Positions 1 through 10,904 of a stretch of DNA of 64,000 nucleotides are shown piece by piece (position 1 is the stretch's first letter; the number at the start of each line of letters is the position of its first letter). The stretch is from positions 444,467 through 508,466 of the forward strand of contig RQTK01000052.1 of assembly GCA_003991915.1 (NCBI GenBank). The letters run 5' to 3'. Below the pieces are notes generated by a model. The model did not search any database, was not told the origin of the DNA, and worked only from the letters and a program-made list of their open reading frames with translations. The position numbers and the translations under genes were made by a program. This DNA is from Elysia chlorotica (Eukaryota > Mollusca > Gastropoda > Plakobranchidae).

Positions 1-202
1 GAAAGATTTCTAAAGATCTGCTCTTCAAGCTCTCCAAACCAACACGATAAATCACTCAACATATTTATGTTTTTAAATACAAATGTTTTCCTGAACTTAT
101 TATCCCCAAGGAGAATCTATGAAACTAACTTTGTCCAATACAAAGAAATGAGTTTGGTAAGGAAATGGCTTTTTCCGTTTTATGTTCAATTTTGTCTTTA
201 AG

Positions 203-385
203 ATGGTACGGGCTCAAAGACAAAAAATGTCTATGTCTCTCTCCGATTTTATTTATCAGGCATCGACCGCACTTGCCCAATTTTACAAGGAATCTGGCCA
301 CATGTTCAAACTGTCCTGTGTTAACCGTGTCTGGGTCACTACAGACGGACTGTGTAATGTGGACCTGGGGTGCCGTTACCAGTAA
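203..385 (+). CDS. Candidate small exon/ORF, unrecognised product
   Basis: An open frame of 61 codons starts at the second ATG of a slightly longer frame (first ATG at 182) and ends with TAA after GCRYQ. The translation (starts MVRAQRQKMSMSLSDFIYQ, later VNRVWVTTDGLCNVDLG) has balanced, protein-like composition unlike the F/I/K/N-rich noise of this region, and the DNA is GC-richer than its surroundings. A pyrimidine-rich tract ending in TTTAAG precedes the ATG and could be a weak 3' splice site. The other strand and a second forward frame are also open here, so a non-coding conserved block is an equally good reading. No family recognised. Confidence 0.22.
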   Translation: MVRAQRQKMSMSLSDFIYQASTALAQFYKESGHMFKLSCVNRVWVTTDGLCNVDLGCRYQ

Positions 386-428
386 CAAGGTTTTATTGAC
401 ATCAGCTACGGTTCTACTATTACCTTAA

Positions 429-916
429 GTAAGTTTTGCTACCCACCAAATTCTAGATGGATGCAAATCTTGCGTAAAAAGCAGTTAAGTTAGAGATAGA
501 TAGCGATGTCATATATGCGAACTTTTAAGGCCTAATGCGCTAAAAGGGCTGTAGTAAGTGATAAGAATTGTGCAGTTATTAACGACATACATGGAAAAGA
601 AACCGCTGATGATGGAAGTGCTGATCTGGGTGGTAATAAAGAAATGCAGGGTGTTGTCAACTAAATTCATTATGCGACCTAAAAGGTGTTGTAGAAACCC
701 ATTAAAAGCAATAGATGGGGGCGGAAAGTGCTAATTCAAACTAAAACACCATAATTTAGTACAAAACGGACATATTCTACAAGGTTATATGGTTGATTTT
801 CACAATCTCGACATCAAGTACTGCAAAGTCAATAGACGGCAACGCACTGAATGTACGCAATATTAACCTCGCGGCATCCTCAACTGCCAAAGACCCAGCA
901 GTTGGTTTGTAAATTG
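429..916. other. Non-coding, nothing recognised
   Basis: No long frame, microsatellite or repeat copy was found here. Confidence 0.5.
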
Positions 917-986
917 TTCTACAGAACTTGGTCAGAGATCGCCATTGGACCCAATGAGATAGTGCGGGAGTAGCCGAGAAACCGTC
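917..986 (-). repeat. Inverted-repeat family, copy 1
   Basis: On the minus strand this runs from a TTTCTCGGCTACTCCCGCAC-type end through CTCATTGGGTCCAATGGCGA to GTTCTGTAGAA. The same block is found in the opposite orientation at 2104-2192, and its inner half recurs at 1816-1857 (same orientation as 2104) and 1885-1937 (opposite). Copies 1 and 3 could be the terminal inverted repeats of an element of about 1.28 kb (917-2192). No transposase is present, so it would be non-autonomous. Confidence 0.55.
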
Positions 987-1811
987 ACTCCTTTAATTAT
1001 TATCACGCACACTAACTATACCGATACATCACAATTATTATCTGATTCCAAATCTGATAGTTATGTAGTAATACACTGTACCTGCTACTATTTGAATGAT
1101 GGTTGTGGCCATTGTGAGTGGGCTACAAATTACCAACCGAATTCAGTCAGAATATTTGGATTGTACATTATGCTAACCGTGGTTTATGTATACGTTTAAA
1201 ACATGTGTAAAATTATCACCTAGACTAACCTTATGCATACACACGTACGTTTTTGTACGCTGCTTTTATAATGGGCTAGTGCTGATATACCTTTATGAAC
1301 ATGAAACACACATCCGCTGTAACATGTTATCTGGTCCAAACATGAGAGACGTAGGAGTAAATGATGCGATCTATCTGAAATCAGATCGTGTTAACGCCGA
1401 AACAATGAGCTCTTCTCAGCGACAAAGACCATGACTTTGTGAGTTTCAGCCCGTTCTGTTGATCAGCGGGGTATTTCGGTGGGTTCGGCACTAGTAGCCG
1501 TAAGGCACCATTGTGGTGCAGGCTCCAACTCCTTATTTTGTCATATGATAATATTACTATTAATCACGCAAATAACATTAATATACTTCTATCGACAATA
1601 TAATACAAACAGTAACTAGTATAAAAATACAATAAAAAAATAAAAAAAGAGAAAATGAAAAAATATCAATATATAATTAAAAAAAAAAAAAATAATAATA
1701 ATGACTGTTGAAAAAAAAAGAAACAATGATATACTTACAAGGCTTCTATAAAAAAAAACACAATGGTACAAAAATAAAAATGATGCCAGTGAGTTAACTA
1801 TTCTTGCTTTG
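987..1811. other. Interior of putative inverted-repeat element; AT-rich
   Basis: Mostly low-complexity A/T DNA, with A-rich runs at about 1627-1760. A short GC-richer patch at 1425-1535 holds no recognised element. An 82-codon frame at 1186-1434 has no protein-like support. Confidence 0.4.
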
Positions 1812-1815
1812 AAGT

Positions 1816-1937
1816 CTCATTGGGTCCAATAGCGATCACTGGCCAAGTTCTGTAGAATAGCTAAGTAAACGATACTTACCTGTAAGTTGAAGTTTGCTGT
1901 ATGTTCTACAGAACGGTCAGTTATGGACCAAATGCCC
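1816..1937. repeat. Fold-back pair of the inverted-repeat family
   Basis: Two half units face each other: CTCATTGGGTCCAATAGCGA ... GTTCTGTAGAA (1820-1857), then TTCTACAGAACGGTCAG ... GGACCAAATG (1885-1937). The spacer and right half (1861-1935) are the reverse complement of 2158-2238, including an exact ATACTTACCTG, which is the complement of a consensus 5' splice site (CAG/GTAAGTAT). Confidence 0.6.
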
Positions 1938-2103
1938 ACCCTATGGCACATAACCCTCCCTATTTAAGGACACCACACATTTCCATTTTAGTGGCCACAC
2001 TTACAGAATATATGCTAAATATTACATCTCATAAAGGGTTACATTACGCGGATATAATATGGATTATAATAGTTAACTGAACTGTTCTTTAAAAGGTGAC
2101 GCT

Positions 2104-2240
2104 TTCTCGGCTACTCCCGAACTATCTGACATTCTCGGCTACCCCTGCACTATCTCATTTGGTCCATAGCAGATCACTGACGGTTCTGTAGAACATACAG
2201 CAAACTTCAACGTACAGGTAAGTATCGTTTACTTAGATAA
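2104..2240 (+). repeat. Inverted-repeat family, copy 3 with a 29-bp tandem repeat
   Basis: Begins with two tandem versions of TTCTCGGCTAC-CC-CACTATCT (about 2104 and 2133). It continues with CTCATTTGGTCCATAGC and GTTCTGTAGAACATACAGC and ends with CAGGTAAGTATCGTTTAC. The part from 2158 onward matches 1861-1935 inverted with one small indel and few mismatches. Confidence 0.6.
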
Positions 2241-2244
2241 TAAA

Positions 2245-2480
2245 CACTACCCGTGCCACACACAACAGGCAGCTGGACTGATCTCTTGTTTCGACTTCTG
2301 ACGTCAAAAGGTCAAAGAGTTCTTTAACTTTGGTTAAAGGCGCTGTATATTAAATAACACGGACGGAGGCGAGTATTTTCTGAGGAGGGACACCTAATCA
2401 AGTCAAAGGATTCGACTTAAAGCGCCTTCTGCAAGGGGAATTCTTATCAAGCTAGACAGGTTTTGGGCAGAAAAACAAAG
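2245..2480. promoter_or_regulatory. Enhancer-like, motif-dense unique block
   Basis: Balanced-composition unique sequence with TGACGTCA (palindromic CRE core), AAAGGTCAAAG (nuclear-receptor type) and ACTTTGGTTAAAGG within about 60 bp (2298-2345). No open frame. The motif matches are by eye and each is short, so function is inference. Confidence 0.22.
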
Positions 2481-2768
2481 CCAGCACCTTAGTCATCCGA
2501 TAATGTGATTAGTTAGATTATACATACACCTAATTATACGTTAAGAAGATATCAGTCGGTCTAAAATTACAAAATGATACAACATGATCTAAGGGATAAA
2601 GATAAAAATATAGAGATAAGAAGATTATTACAACTGACTTTACCAACGGCGATTCAGAGTTATCCGATTCCATCTGCGGCGAATACCAGATTACAAGGGC
2701 GCTGTAAACATTAATTTTGTGTAGTTTCTATAGTAAGGTAAATACTCAAAAATAGGTGTCATTTGTGT

Positions 2769-2792
2769 AATATATATATATATATATATATA
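2769..2792. repeat. (TA)n microsatellite
   Basis: About 12 TA units in a row. Confidence 0.95.
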
Positions 2793-2924
2793 GTTTTCTA
2801 TTATTGTCAGACTGGTAAAGAGAGTAATCATGTGCATAGAACATAAATGTACCCTCGACCTCTCTCTTGGAGGGACACAACTCGATGGTTGAGCCAGAGA
2901 CACTTTGCACCCAAGCACTCGAGT

Positions 2925-3075
2925 ACTGGCGGGATTGGTGTCAGTATTTTTTGAGTGAACGCTGAGATAGAAATCCTGAAATACCTGCTCCTTTTCTGTG
3001 TGGCAGCACGCACAAGCGTTATAACATTTTGGCGTACGCGATATAAACTTGATTGGACTTCAGATCAATTGTTTT
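2925..3075 (+). mobile_element. SINE fragment (central block), diverged
   Basis: The order of landmarks GGATTGGTGTCAGT, GAACGCTGAGA, ATACCTGCTCC, CTGTGTGGCAGCAC follows the body of the full SINE copies at 16150-16392 and 29480-29707 (compared in SINE orientation). The 3' third is strongly diverged. The tRNA-like head, if present, would lie in 2855-2925, but no clear B box is seen. Confidence 0.55.
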
Positions 3076-3254
3076 GCCAGCAATGGAAGAAAAACAACGT
3101 CCAGATCTATACAGCATAAAGATATTCACCGATGACCGAATTTTCTACTAGGAACAATAATGATTATTTCTTTGCTTTAAAAACCTTTCCCTATGTTCCA
3201 GATTGACCTACACGCGTATAGACAACAGCTTTCATCACTGGAACCTTTAGTAAG

Positions 3255-3445
3255 CATGACAGCGAGAGCGGAGAAAGCGCCGCTTCTCATTACCATATAA
3301 TATGAATGCTAATATGCGACCGTGCGAAGCCGTTTGCAAGCAGCGCATTGGAATGAGGCTAGTTAGATCTCCGCGAAAAGATGAAAGATGTGAAGCTTCT
3401 GGAACGAGACTTAGGGCGCTGGGTGCTACCTTTCTGGTTATAATC
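3255..3445. promoter_or_regulatory. Enhancer-like unique block
   Basis: GC-richer than its surroundings, with several CGC/GCG motifs and an octamer-like ATGCTAATATGC (3306-3317, POU type) beside TTTGCAAG. No convincing frame, no repeat copy found. Candidate conserved non-coding element. Confidence 0.2.
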
Positions 3446-3623
3446 CTCTAGGAGAAGATGCCACAGTTCGCCTAAGCTCTTTAATATTACAGCTAGATGA
3501 TGTTTCATGCATTTCAGTTTTCTTATTACTGCGATATCTTGTTATTTTTACTAAAGTAAAAGCTGGAGAGGTTTATACCGTCCATTTTCCACGTAGAGAA
3601 ATTTAACAACAAATGCTGAACAC

Positions 3624-3632
3624 GCTCTCTCT

Positions 3633-3692
<60 letters not shown>

Positions 3693-3776
3693 CTCTCCTC
3701 TCTTTTTTCTTTCTCTCTCCTCTCTTTCTTTCTTTCTCTCTCCTCTCTTTCTTTCTTTCTCTCTCCTCTCTTTTCC
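3624..3776. repeat. (TC)n microsatellite with TTTC-rich higher-order units
   Basis: A pure TC run (about 3637-3675) is followed by repeated CTTTCTTTCTCTCTCCTCT units of about 26-30 bp. Frames through it on both strands are repeat translations. Confidence 0.95.
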
Positions 3777-4449
3777 CATTTCTCTGACTCACGCGCACAC
3801 GCACACACGTCTATTACAATCGCTTTCCTGCGTGCTTCTACCTTTGACAGCTGAAAGTGGCAGTTTGTTCATAATAGTTATTGTATTGTCTCTGTTTTCA
3901 TGACCATCGCTGTAGATTAGCCAAGACTTATCCGTTTTGACAGGGCTTAATATGTAACTAAGTATTATCTCTGTTTTTCATCCGTCGCTCTCTCTGTCTT
4001 TTTGAAAAAAAAGCACCTAATGCCATGGGTAGAATCTAGTATTTAACGTGTCTCTATAAACATTTCAATTCAAGCTTGTGTGTACAATATCAAAATGCCT
4101 CTGATTTTAAAAATTAAACAGAAATGATTGTGAAAAAAATACCACACAGCTTTCAATTTCTTTTCACAATCAATGAGGCACAGTGAAATGTAATGAAGTA
4201 ACAGGACATTAGTTCTCCCAAGAATCTAATCATACTTGCAGTCGCAAAGTCTTATTTTCTTCTAATTTTTCACTTTAAAGTCTAAGTAATAGCAAAAGAC
4301 CAACGTTTTTAAATGAATCACACATTTGATATCTGAAGACGGGAAAGACGCGAAGAAACGAAAAATGGTCTGGTAGAAAAATATTAAGTCCGGAGAAAAA
4401 AAGAAAACATCTTGCGGAAAAACATATCAAGACAAAAATGTTATGTATA

Positions 4450-4640
4450 ATATATATGCCTTTTTGTGGTAAGTGTCGAGTATAGAAAGTAAAACACATC
4501 GTGCTCAGAGACACATGAGGAATTTTTTGTGTGAAAACTACTTTTTTAATTTAAAAAAAAAATTCATACCCTTCAACTGGCAGTAACAAATGAACAATAG
4601 AATAACAAGACACTAAACAAGCATTTCTTACTTTCCTCTC
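4450..4640. repeat. Diverged dispersed repeat, copy 1
   Basis: Shares ordered blocks with 6010-6225: TGCCTTTTTGTG, a TGTCGA-ATA-AAAG block, TTCATACCCT-CAACTG-CAG and AATAACAAG. About two-thirds identical by eye with indels, so it looks like an old transposable element of unknown class. Confidence 0.35.
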
Positions 4641-4827
4641 CAAACCAGTATTCTTTCTTACAAAAGATCTTATAGGGTCATGTAGTATGGCATTAGGCAA
4701 AGACAACAAACCTAGACAGCATTTTAAGAAGCCCTTGCTCCTCTATCCCTTCTCTCTTCCTTCTCTCCCTCTCTCATTCCATCTATCTATCTCCCTGTCT
4801 CCCAGCGTACGTCTCTGCTTCCACTGG

Positions 4828-5042
4828 ATGCATGGTTGGAGGCCCGTCTAAGTGGTGCCCAGACCAATATCATACGTTCTTTGTGGGCGCGGGCGCCATT
4901 AGTGAAAGCCGCCATTATGCGGAACACATCGGCCGGTTCCGGCGCTCTGTCTGGGCCGGCTTAGAACGGTTAGAAAATGGCGGCCGTGCCAGCGCCAGAC
5001 TAAATATTGGCCGGATGATTGATGGCAGATCAATATATCAGT
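4828..5042. promoter_or_regulatory. CpG-rich island with ATGGCGGC/GCCATTA motifs
   Basis: An island with many CpG and GGCC/GGCG motifs in AT-rich DNA. It holds GGCGCCATTAG, GCCGCCATTATGCGG and AAATGGCGGCCG, three matches within about 90 bp to the YY1/Pleiohomeotic core (GCCAT in either orientation). It could be a promoter-type island or a Polycomb-type element. A 70-codon frame (4832-5044, +) is open through it but has no recognisable domain. Confidence 0.3.
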
Positions 5043-5489
5043 AAATCACGGACTATCCTAATGGCAGCTTAATACAGGAGCGTTGATGGCTTTTTCTGAT
5101 AGGTGAAGGTTAATGCCATATTTGTATTGCACACTATGGGTATGCTCTAAAAGCACGGCAATATGCAAGCATACCCGAGAGGTTTGTTGAGGCAAAGTCT
5201 AAGTTGATATTGGTGCTTTACAGTTACGATGGAAAAAAAACGAAAAAAAAAACTTTCATGATTATCTGAAGAAAAAGTAATGCGTAAAAAAAATCAAGCC
5301 AGTAGCTTAAATAAGATGTGAGGGATATATAATGCTTTCAAAGTAACTAAAACTGTCGTTCTCATTAAAAAAAAATAGCTCATAGAATTGAATAGGCGGG
5401 TCTAGTCTCGAAATACCTTACCTGTGCTTACTACTGTAGTATATCTTCATTGAACGCAATTATAACATAATTATTTCAGTTTTATGACG

Positions 5490-5735
5490 ATGTGTGTACT
5501 ATTCCCGACTCCCATGGCGGTCGTTGACGCATCGCTAGGCTCAGAATGGTTATTAGACTCAGAATTTACATCTGGAAAGAACCATTGATCCTGGCTGCAT
5601 AATGTTTTCTTTTGTGGGACACGCCGATAGCTTTACAGCCTTGCACTATAGTTGCATCGAGCTCACAAGATTTGTGCGAGCTTCAATATTTACTGGGTAA
5701 CCGGTATTGCGTTATGTGCAGCATCAAGACGTAAA
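5490..5735. promoter_or_regulatory. Unique balanced-composition block, possible conserved element
   Basis: Runs from CCCATGGCGGTCG to GTAAAGTAGACC without microsatellite or duplicated sequence. It has short internal echoes such as GGCTCAGAATGG/GACTCAGAATTT, and TTACTGGGTAACCGGTA. No long frame. Function unknown. Confidence 0.18.
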
Positions 5736-6009
5736 GTAGACCAGTCATATGCAAAGCAGACTCATATACTATTCTTTTTTCTCTAACATACTTCAAAATA
5801 ATGTTTACTTCTTTCAAATTTAAGGTTAACTTTTTTCACATACTTAATAAACTTTCAGACTGCTTAAAATAGAATACTAAGTCTTGTTTGTATTAGTTAA
5901 ATTTAAAGCTATCCGTTATCAAACTTGATTTAATCCTAATTTATGAAAATCATTAGTCGATTAATTTTTGTTAGTTGGACTAAAATTAATTATACCTGTT
6001 ACCTCAATT

Positions 6010-6225
6010 GTAAACATATTTTGCCTTTTTGTGCTAAATGTCGAAAATAAAAAGAAAAACATGATGTTTTCTTTCTCACCGCGCTTAAAGGCACATAGAA
6101 CATATTGTATAATTATACTACTTTGTTTTTTATGAAAAAGAAAAGTAACAAAAAAACTATTCTGATTGGTTCATACCCTGCAACTGACAGCAATAAATAA
6201 ACAATAAAATAACAAGGTACTTTCA
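6010..6225. repeat. Diverged dispersed repeat, copy 2
   Basis: Same ordered blocks as 4450-4640, same orientation. The flanks do not match, so this looks like two insertions of one old element rather than a tandem duplication. Confidence 0.35.
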
Positions 6226-6793
6226 ATTACCGAAAACCTCCGACGGTTTACACTTACTCATCAAATGGAAAAAAAGCTGATTTGGAACCTCTCCAGAGTA
6301 AACATAAACATAACCATACTCACAGGCGTTGGGTGAGAAGTAACCGGTAATTTTACTCAACCGGTTTCTTCTAGCTATACCCATTACTATTAACATCGCT
6401 ATTTCCCAGCGTTGTATACAAACAAAACATACTGAAAATTGGTTGTAGCACGATATCACAGTTACTTCCTGTATCGTTACCAGATTGTAAGCTGACTTCT
6501 TTACCTGCTGCTAATGAGCCCGGCTATTTGTAAGGAATGCCAAACAAAGCCTTTGAGAATGATCCTACACCGATCTAGAGGATAGAGCAAGGCTTGACTT
6601 CGTAAGCACCTTCACCCGGCTTTAATCTATAGATAGCTTCATGACACCCTTGCCACAATTGTGACTTATGGTAATGCGATGTTTTTATATTAAATACAGC
6701 GGCTCAGATACTAATTACACAAATTCCTAAAACCATTTACAAAACACTCATCAGTCAAATCAATGGAGCAAAGGCAGCCTTGGTTAAAAGCCC

Positions 6794-6927
6794 AAGAGGA
6801 AATTTAAAGATTCTGTTTAACATATCTAACAATAATGCTTACTATTAATAATAAAGAGGAAATTTAAAGGAAAAAAATCTCCTGTATTGTTTTAACATAT
6901 CTAATTATAATGCATATTACTAATCAA
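6794..6927. repeat. Tandem duplication of about 65 bp
   Basis: AGAGGAAATTTAAAG ... TTTAACATATCTAA-AATAATGC occurs at 6794-6852 and again at 6856-6927 with a small insertion in the second copy. Confidence 0.75.
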
Positions 6928-7375
6928 CGTAGCTTTAACGTAAAAGGAAGCTCACACTTTATGTATAAACGTGGCGGCCCTTTCAAAATTTGTTTTGACC
7001 AATGTAAGAACAATGTTGCATGAGCAATGTTGCATATACACAGGGAAAAGTTGTACCTATTGTTAAAATAATCCAGAAATAATTGATTATATTTTTTGTT
7101 CAGAAATAGGGAAGGGGTGCGCTTGGAAGATGGATTGGTGGAGTGATGAACGCCATTCGACATGGCACCTCACGGTGCATAGCTATCTCTAATCACTCAT
7201 AATTATGAGAACAGTTACTTCAGAAAAATTTACGCCTGGTGATACCTTGCATTAAAAAAAAGCGGAATAAATACACCCTCTATATACACAACTTCTTATT
7301 CATGTCTGTATGTTTCAAATGTGTGAGAGCAAGCCAAAGCTCTATTCATGCCCTGAACCAAAGTTCTCAATACAG

Positions 7376-7548
7376 TTATTCTTGGAACAAATGCACGATC
7401 ACAGAGAGTAAACTTTGCCTTTCACACTTTGTGCTCATTTTTGTTGAGCTGGGAACAATCTGGTGAAAGAGCAGCCTGCCTTTTACTCGTGCTTCTCCTC
7501 CGTTCCCAAAACGCATACAAACTGTGAACCTTAGTAAGCCGGGCGTTC
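7376..7548 (-). CDS. Candidate internal or terminal exon, unrecognised
   Basis: On the minus strand a strong 3' splice site (a T-rich tract ending GTTGTTTTGCAG/G) lies at 7549-7550. Two frames are open downstream: one reads GTPGLLRFTVCMRFGNGGEA and stops at 7376, the other reads NARLTKVHSLYAFWERRRST and stops at 7422. Both are more protein-like than regional noise. The correct phase cannot be chosen without a partner exon. No family recognised. Confidence 0.22.
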
Positions 7549-8149
7549 CTGCAAAACAACATGAAATAATAACACAGTGTAAACCAATTGATTTTTTTAT
7601 ATTTAGTTTTAGATGGACGCCGCATACGCAATAACTCGTAACATGAAAGAAGCAGAACGTTAAACGATCATGACAGCAATTCGACACCTTCCTTCTTGTA
7701 TTGAGTTGGCTGAAGGTGCTGCATGTGAGCATGTTTGAAAGTGTGAAAAGAAATTATATGTTCGCCCATCCCACTGCTTGTGTTTGCATTCTTTTTTTAG
7801 AATAAATTATACAGATTTGGGACAAGCACACTTGGTAAAATAAATAAGCATACATTTTCTAATCACAGAGCTACATTAGTGACGGCCCATTAAATTTTGT
7901 GTCTTTTGACTTAGTACCTACCTCTCATAGAAATGAGCGGCAACAATTTAATTTTATTTTATTAGTTTTCTCCAATACTTGGCATGCATTGCTCCTTAAA
8001 TTTTTTCTCAAATCAAGAAGAAAAAACAATTATTCAAATTTTATTTCTTTGGATGAAAAGTAACTAGAGCATTACGTATATTTTAGGTACGACATTGGAT
8101 GTCAGATTCATGACTACTAAAAATATGGAAGTATCAAAAAAAATATGAA

Positions 8150-8193
8150 CGACAAAGAAAACCACTTTGCACTTCTGAATCTGTGACATGGAT

Positions 8194-8256
<63 letters not shown>

Positions 8257-8316
8257 AGATCGACAAAGAAAACCACTTTGCACTTCTGAATCTGTAGCAT
8301 GGATAACTCTCTCTCT
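8150..8316. repeat. Duplicated 47-bp block flanking a (TC)n tract
   Basis: GACAAAGAAAACCACTTTGC through CATGGATAAC and then (TC)n occurs at 8150-8196 and again at 8262-8316. The first TC run is about 58 bases, the second about 16. The copies differ only at GTGAC/GTAGC. The unit behaves as a composite tandem repeat of about 111 bp. Confidence 0.9.
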
Positions 8317-9014
8317 CTCAGAGAACTTACCCCGTTTCCCTAAGTAACCGCTCTAGGTAGTGCGTCCATTAGGCGCCCCAAATCTAATAACCCGTGCTCT
8401 CTTCCAATAAGCCTCGTCAGGGAGAAGGAAGTGAGTGGTTACTGGCTACTCTAACTTACAGTCATACTCAACTTTGAACATACCTTTCCAAAATCCGTTC
8501 ATTTATATTTTTTTAAAATCCCAATAAGAAATTCATTTTAGTTGCTTCATGCGCAGTTTATTTGTCTTTGTAATTCTGCGATGTTAAGGATTGACTTGTA
8601 GCCATGTAACATTCTATGCATACTTCTTTTTCTTAAAACAAATTATGAACTGTGTTTTATTGCCTGACTTGCTGTATAATTTTGATCACAAAAAAAACCA
8701 ATGCTGTTGGAAACAAAAGCTCTCGAGGGTACATCGGTTACAGTTTATAGCTACATTTTATTCTCTGAAGAAGACATACGTGAGATTTAACATTTTCATG
8801 CAGGCCCTAAGCATCAACCAAACGTAAACGAAGATATTTAATCAATATTACCATTGTGTATCGATAAAGACTTTTCTCTTTTTCTTCTTTCAACCTACTT
8901 AAGGTTTGAGTACAATCTATTTTTAGATCTAGATAGATCACGTCTGTCATTGTAATGAATGGACATCGTTGGGCCCCAAGACAGATTTTCGAAACAGCTC
9001 TAGATCTAGAGACT

Positions 9015-9163
<149 letters not shown>

Positions 9164-10182
9164 TACAACAGTTACTAATGTACTACTATTATTCATAATT
9201 TTTAATTTTTTGCTTTATTCATCGGCCACATTTTGATATTTGCTTTAACATAATATCATGGGTTACGAAAAGCATGCTTTAATTTCTACATCTCCATGTA
9301 AGCAATTTTATTCAGGTGAATTCTGAAGACGTTGTAATTCTGAACGCGTCAGGTGATTTTATAATATGTTGATGAAGATTTTTTTTTACATTTTCGCTCT
9401 CAATATTATTATCTTACTTGCACTTAGTCGCAGTAAATTTCTTTCATGTATTCCCTTGACAAACACAAAAACATATTCCATATTTCACACAATATAGCAT
9501 ACAATTATGCAATGTTATTTTAGCGTATATACACATTTTATGTGTTTAAAAAAAAAAACTAGAAACCTCAAATCTGAAACCTCCTAAAAGTCAAACGCAT
9601 CTTGCTCAGACGACCCCGCTGTAAATCGATGGCCCGGGGGGTGCCCCCAATTCTGTTTCGATTGCCGTTTTGCTACATTTGCTTATTCATGAGTCTAAAG
9701 ATCCTGTTTAACATTCCCGATAGCCTCTTTCGGCTGATTACCCTCTCAGCTAACTCTCTTTATACATCTTCCCTTTCTCTTTCTTCAAAAGGTCTACCCC
9801 GTTTCTTATTCTTAGCAATCTTCACAACTATGGCTTGAACGGTGTCTTTTTCTATGTGAAATGCTAGTACATGTTTTATGTTTTAGAGGAAAACAAAAAT
9901 GAGTTGTTTTTCTTAAACTGTATTTTTCTGTTTATTCCTAAATGTTTCTTGTTCATCTCTGTTGAGTTGTTTGCACAGGACGGTGATAAACTTCCTTGAT
10001 GTTGCAGCGGTGCTCCATAACCTGGAAGCCCTCACAAGACAGTCAAATATTTGTTTTAAGCAAATGATGAATCACAGAACTTCACTCTTTCAGATGGAAA
10101 CAAGAACAGTCAGAAATAAAGGCTGTAAAAGGAAAATTTAAGAACAAAACGTAGGGAGGCTGATGATACAGAGATAAAGAGG

Positions 10183-10183
<1 letters not shown>

Positions 10184-10229
<46 letters not shown>

Positions 10230-10262
10230 CAGAGAGAGACAGAGAGCGATAGAGAGAGAAAT
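10184..10262. repeat. (GA)n microsatellite
   Basis: Pure GA for about 44 bases, then interrupted GAGACA/GAGAGCGATA. Confidence 0.95.
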
Positions 10263-10904
10263 AGAGGGAGAGGGTTAAAGAGACACATATCCATTGCACA
10301 ATTATAATAATTAACCTGTTATTCTAATATCTTTACCGGTTTCCTTAATTGATATTTATTAATCACGCATGGTTCAACATCGAGAGTTTAAAATATGAAA
10401 AAGGAAGGGATAATCTTCGTGTATCAATCGCGTGATTATTTTTCATGAAAATAGACAAAAATGATTTTAACGATAAAAATCAATTCTTTCAATAGTATAT
10501 GGATGAAAAATCAGCTATGGACTTCAAGATACTATACTACAAAAAATGTGTTTTAACTTTTTATCCGTTTTTAACGGATGTAAAAATAACATGGATGTTG
10601 CTCTTTGAGGATCGTGAAGTAGTGAAAGGAGTTATTGCAAACAGTTTTTGTTTTAAAGACTAATACAGAAACTAAGATCACAATCATGTAGTTGTAAATG
10701 CTTATCAATTATTTATGTCATTACTAAGTATTATTATTTCCAAATCACTGTGAACAATCCATCCTTCTAATGTATTCATATATATACCGACGCGGCGAGC
10801 TTCATCTCAAACTGTGTTGATGTCTTCACGAAATCGTTGACTAACAACAACGCAGTAAAAAAATCATGGGAATAAAAAAAAATTCGAAAAAAAAGAACTA
10901 GTTC

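Noticed and set aside
1871-1881. Match to the first 11 bases of U1 snRNA
   Set aside because: The following sequence is not U1; it is better explained as the complement of a 5' splice-site-like motif in a repeat.
3526-3903. Arg/Glu- and Ser/Leu-rich ORFs
   Set aside because: Translations of the TC-rich repeat.
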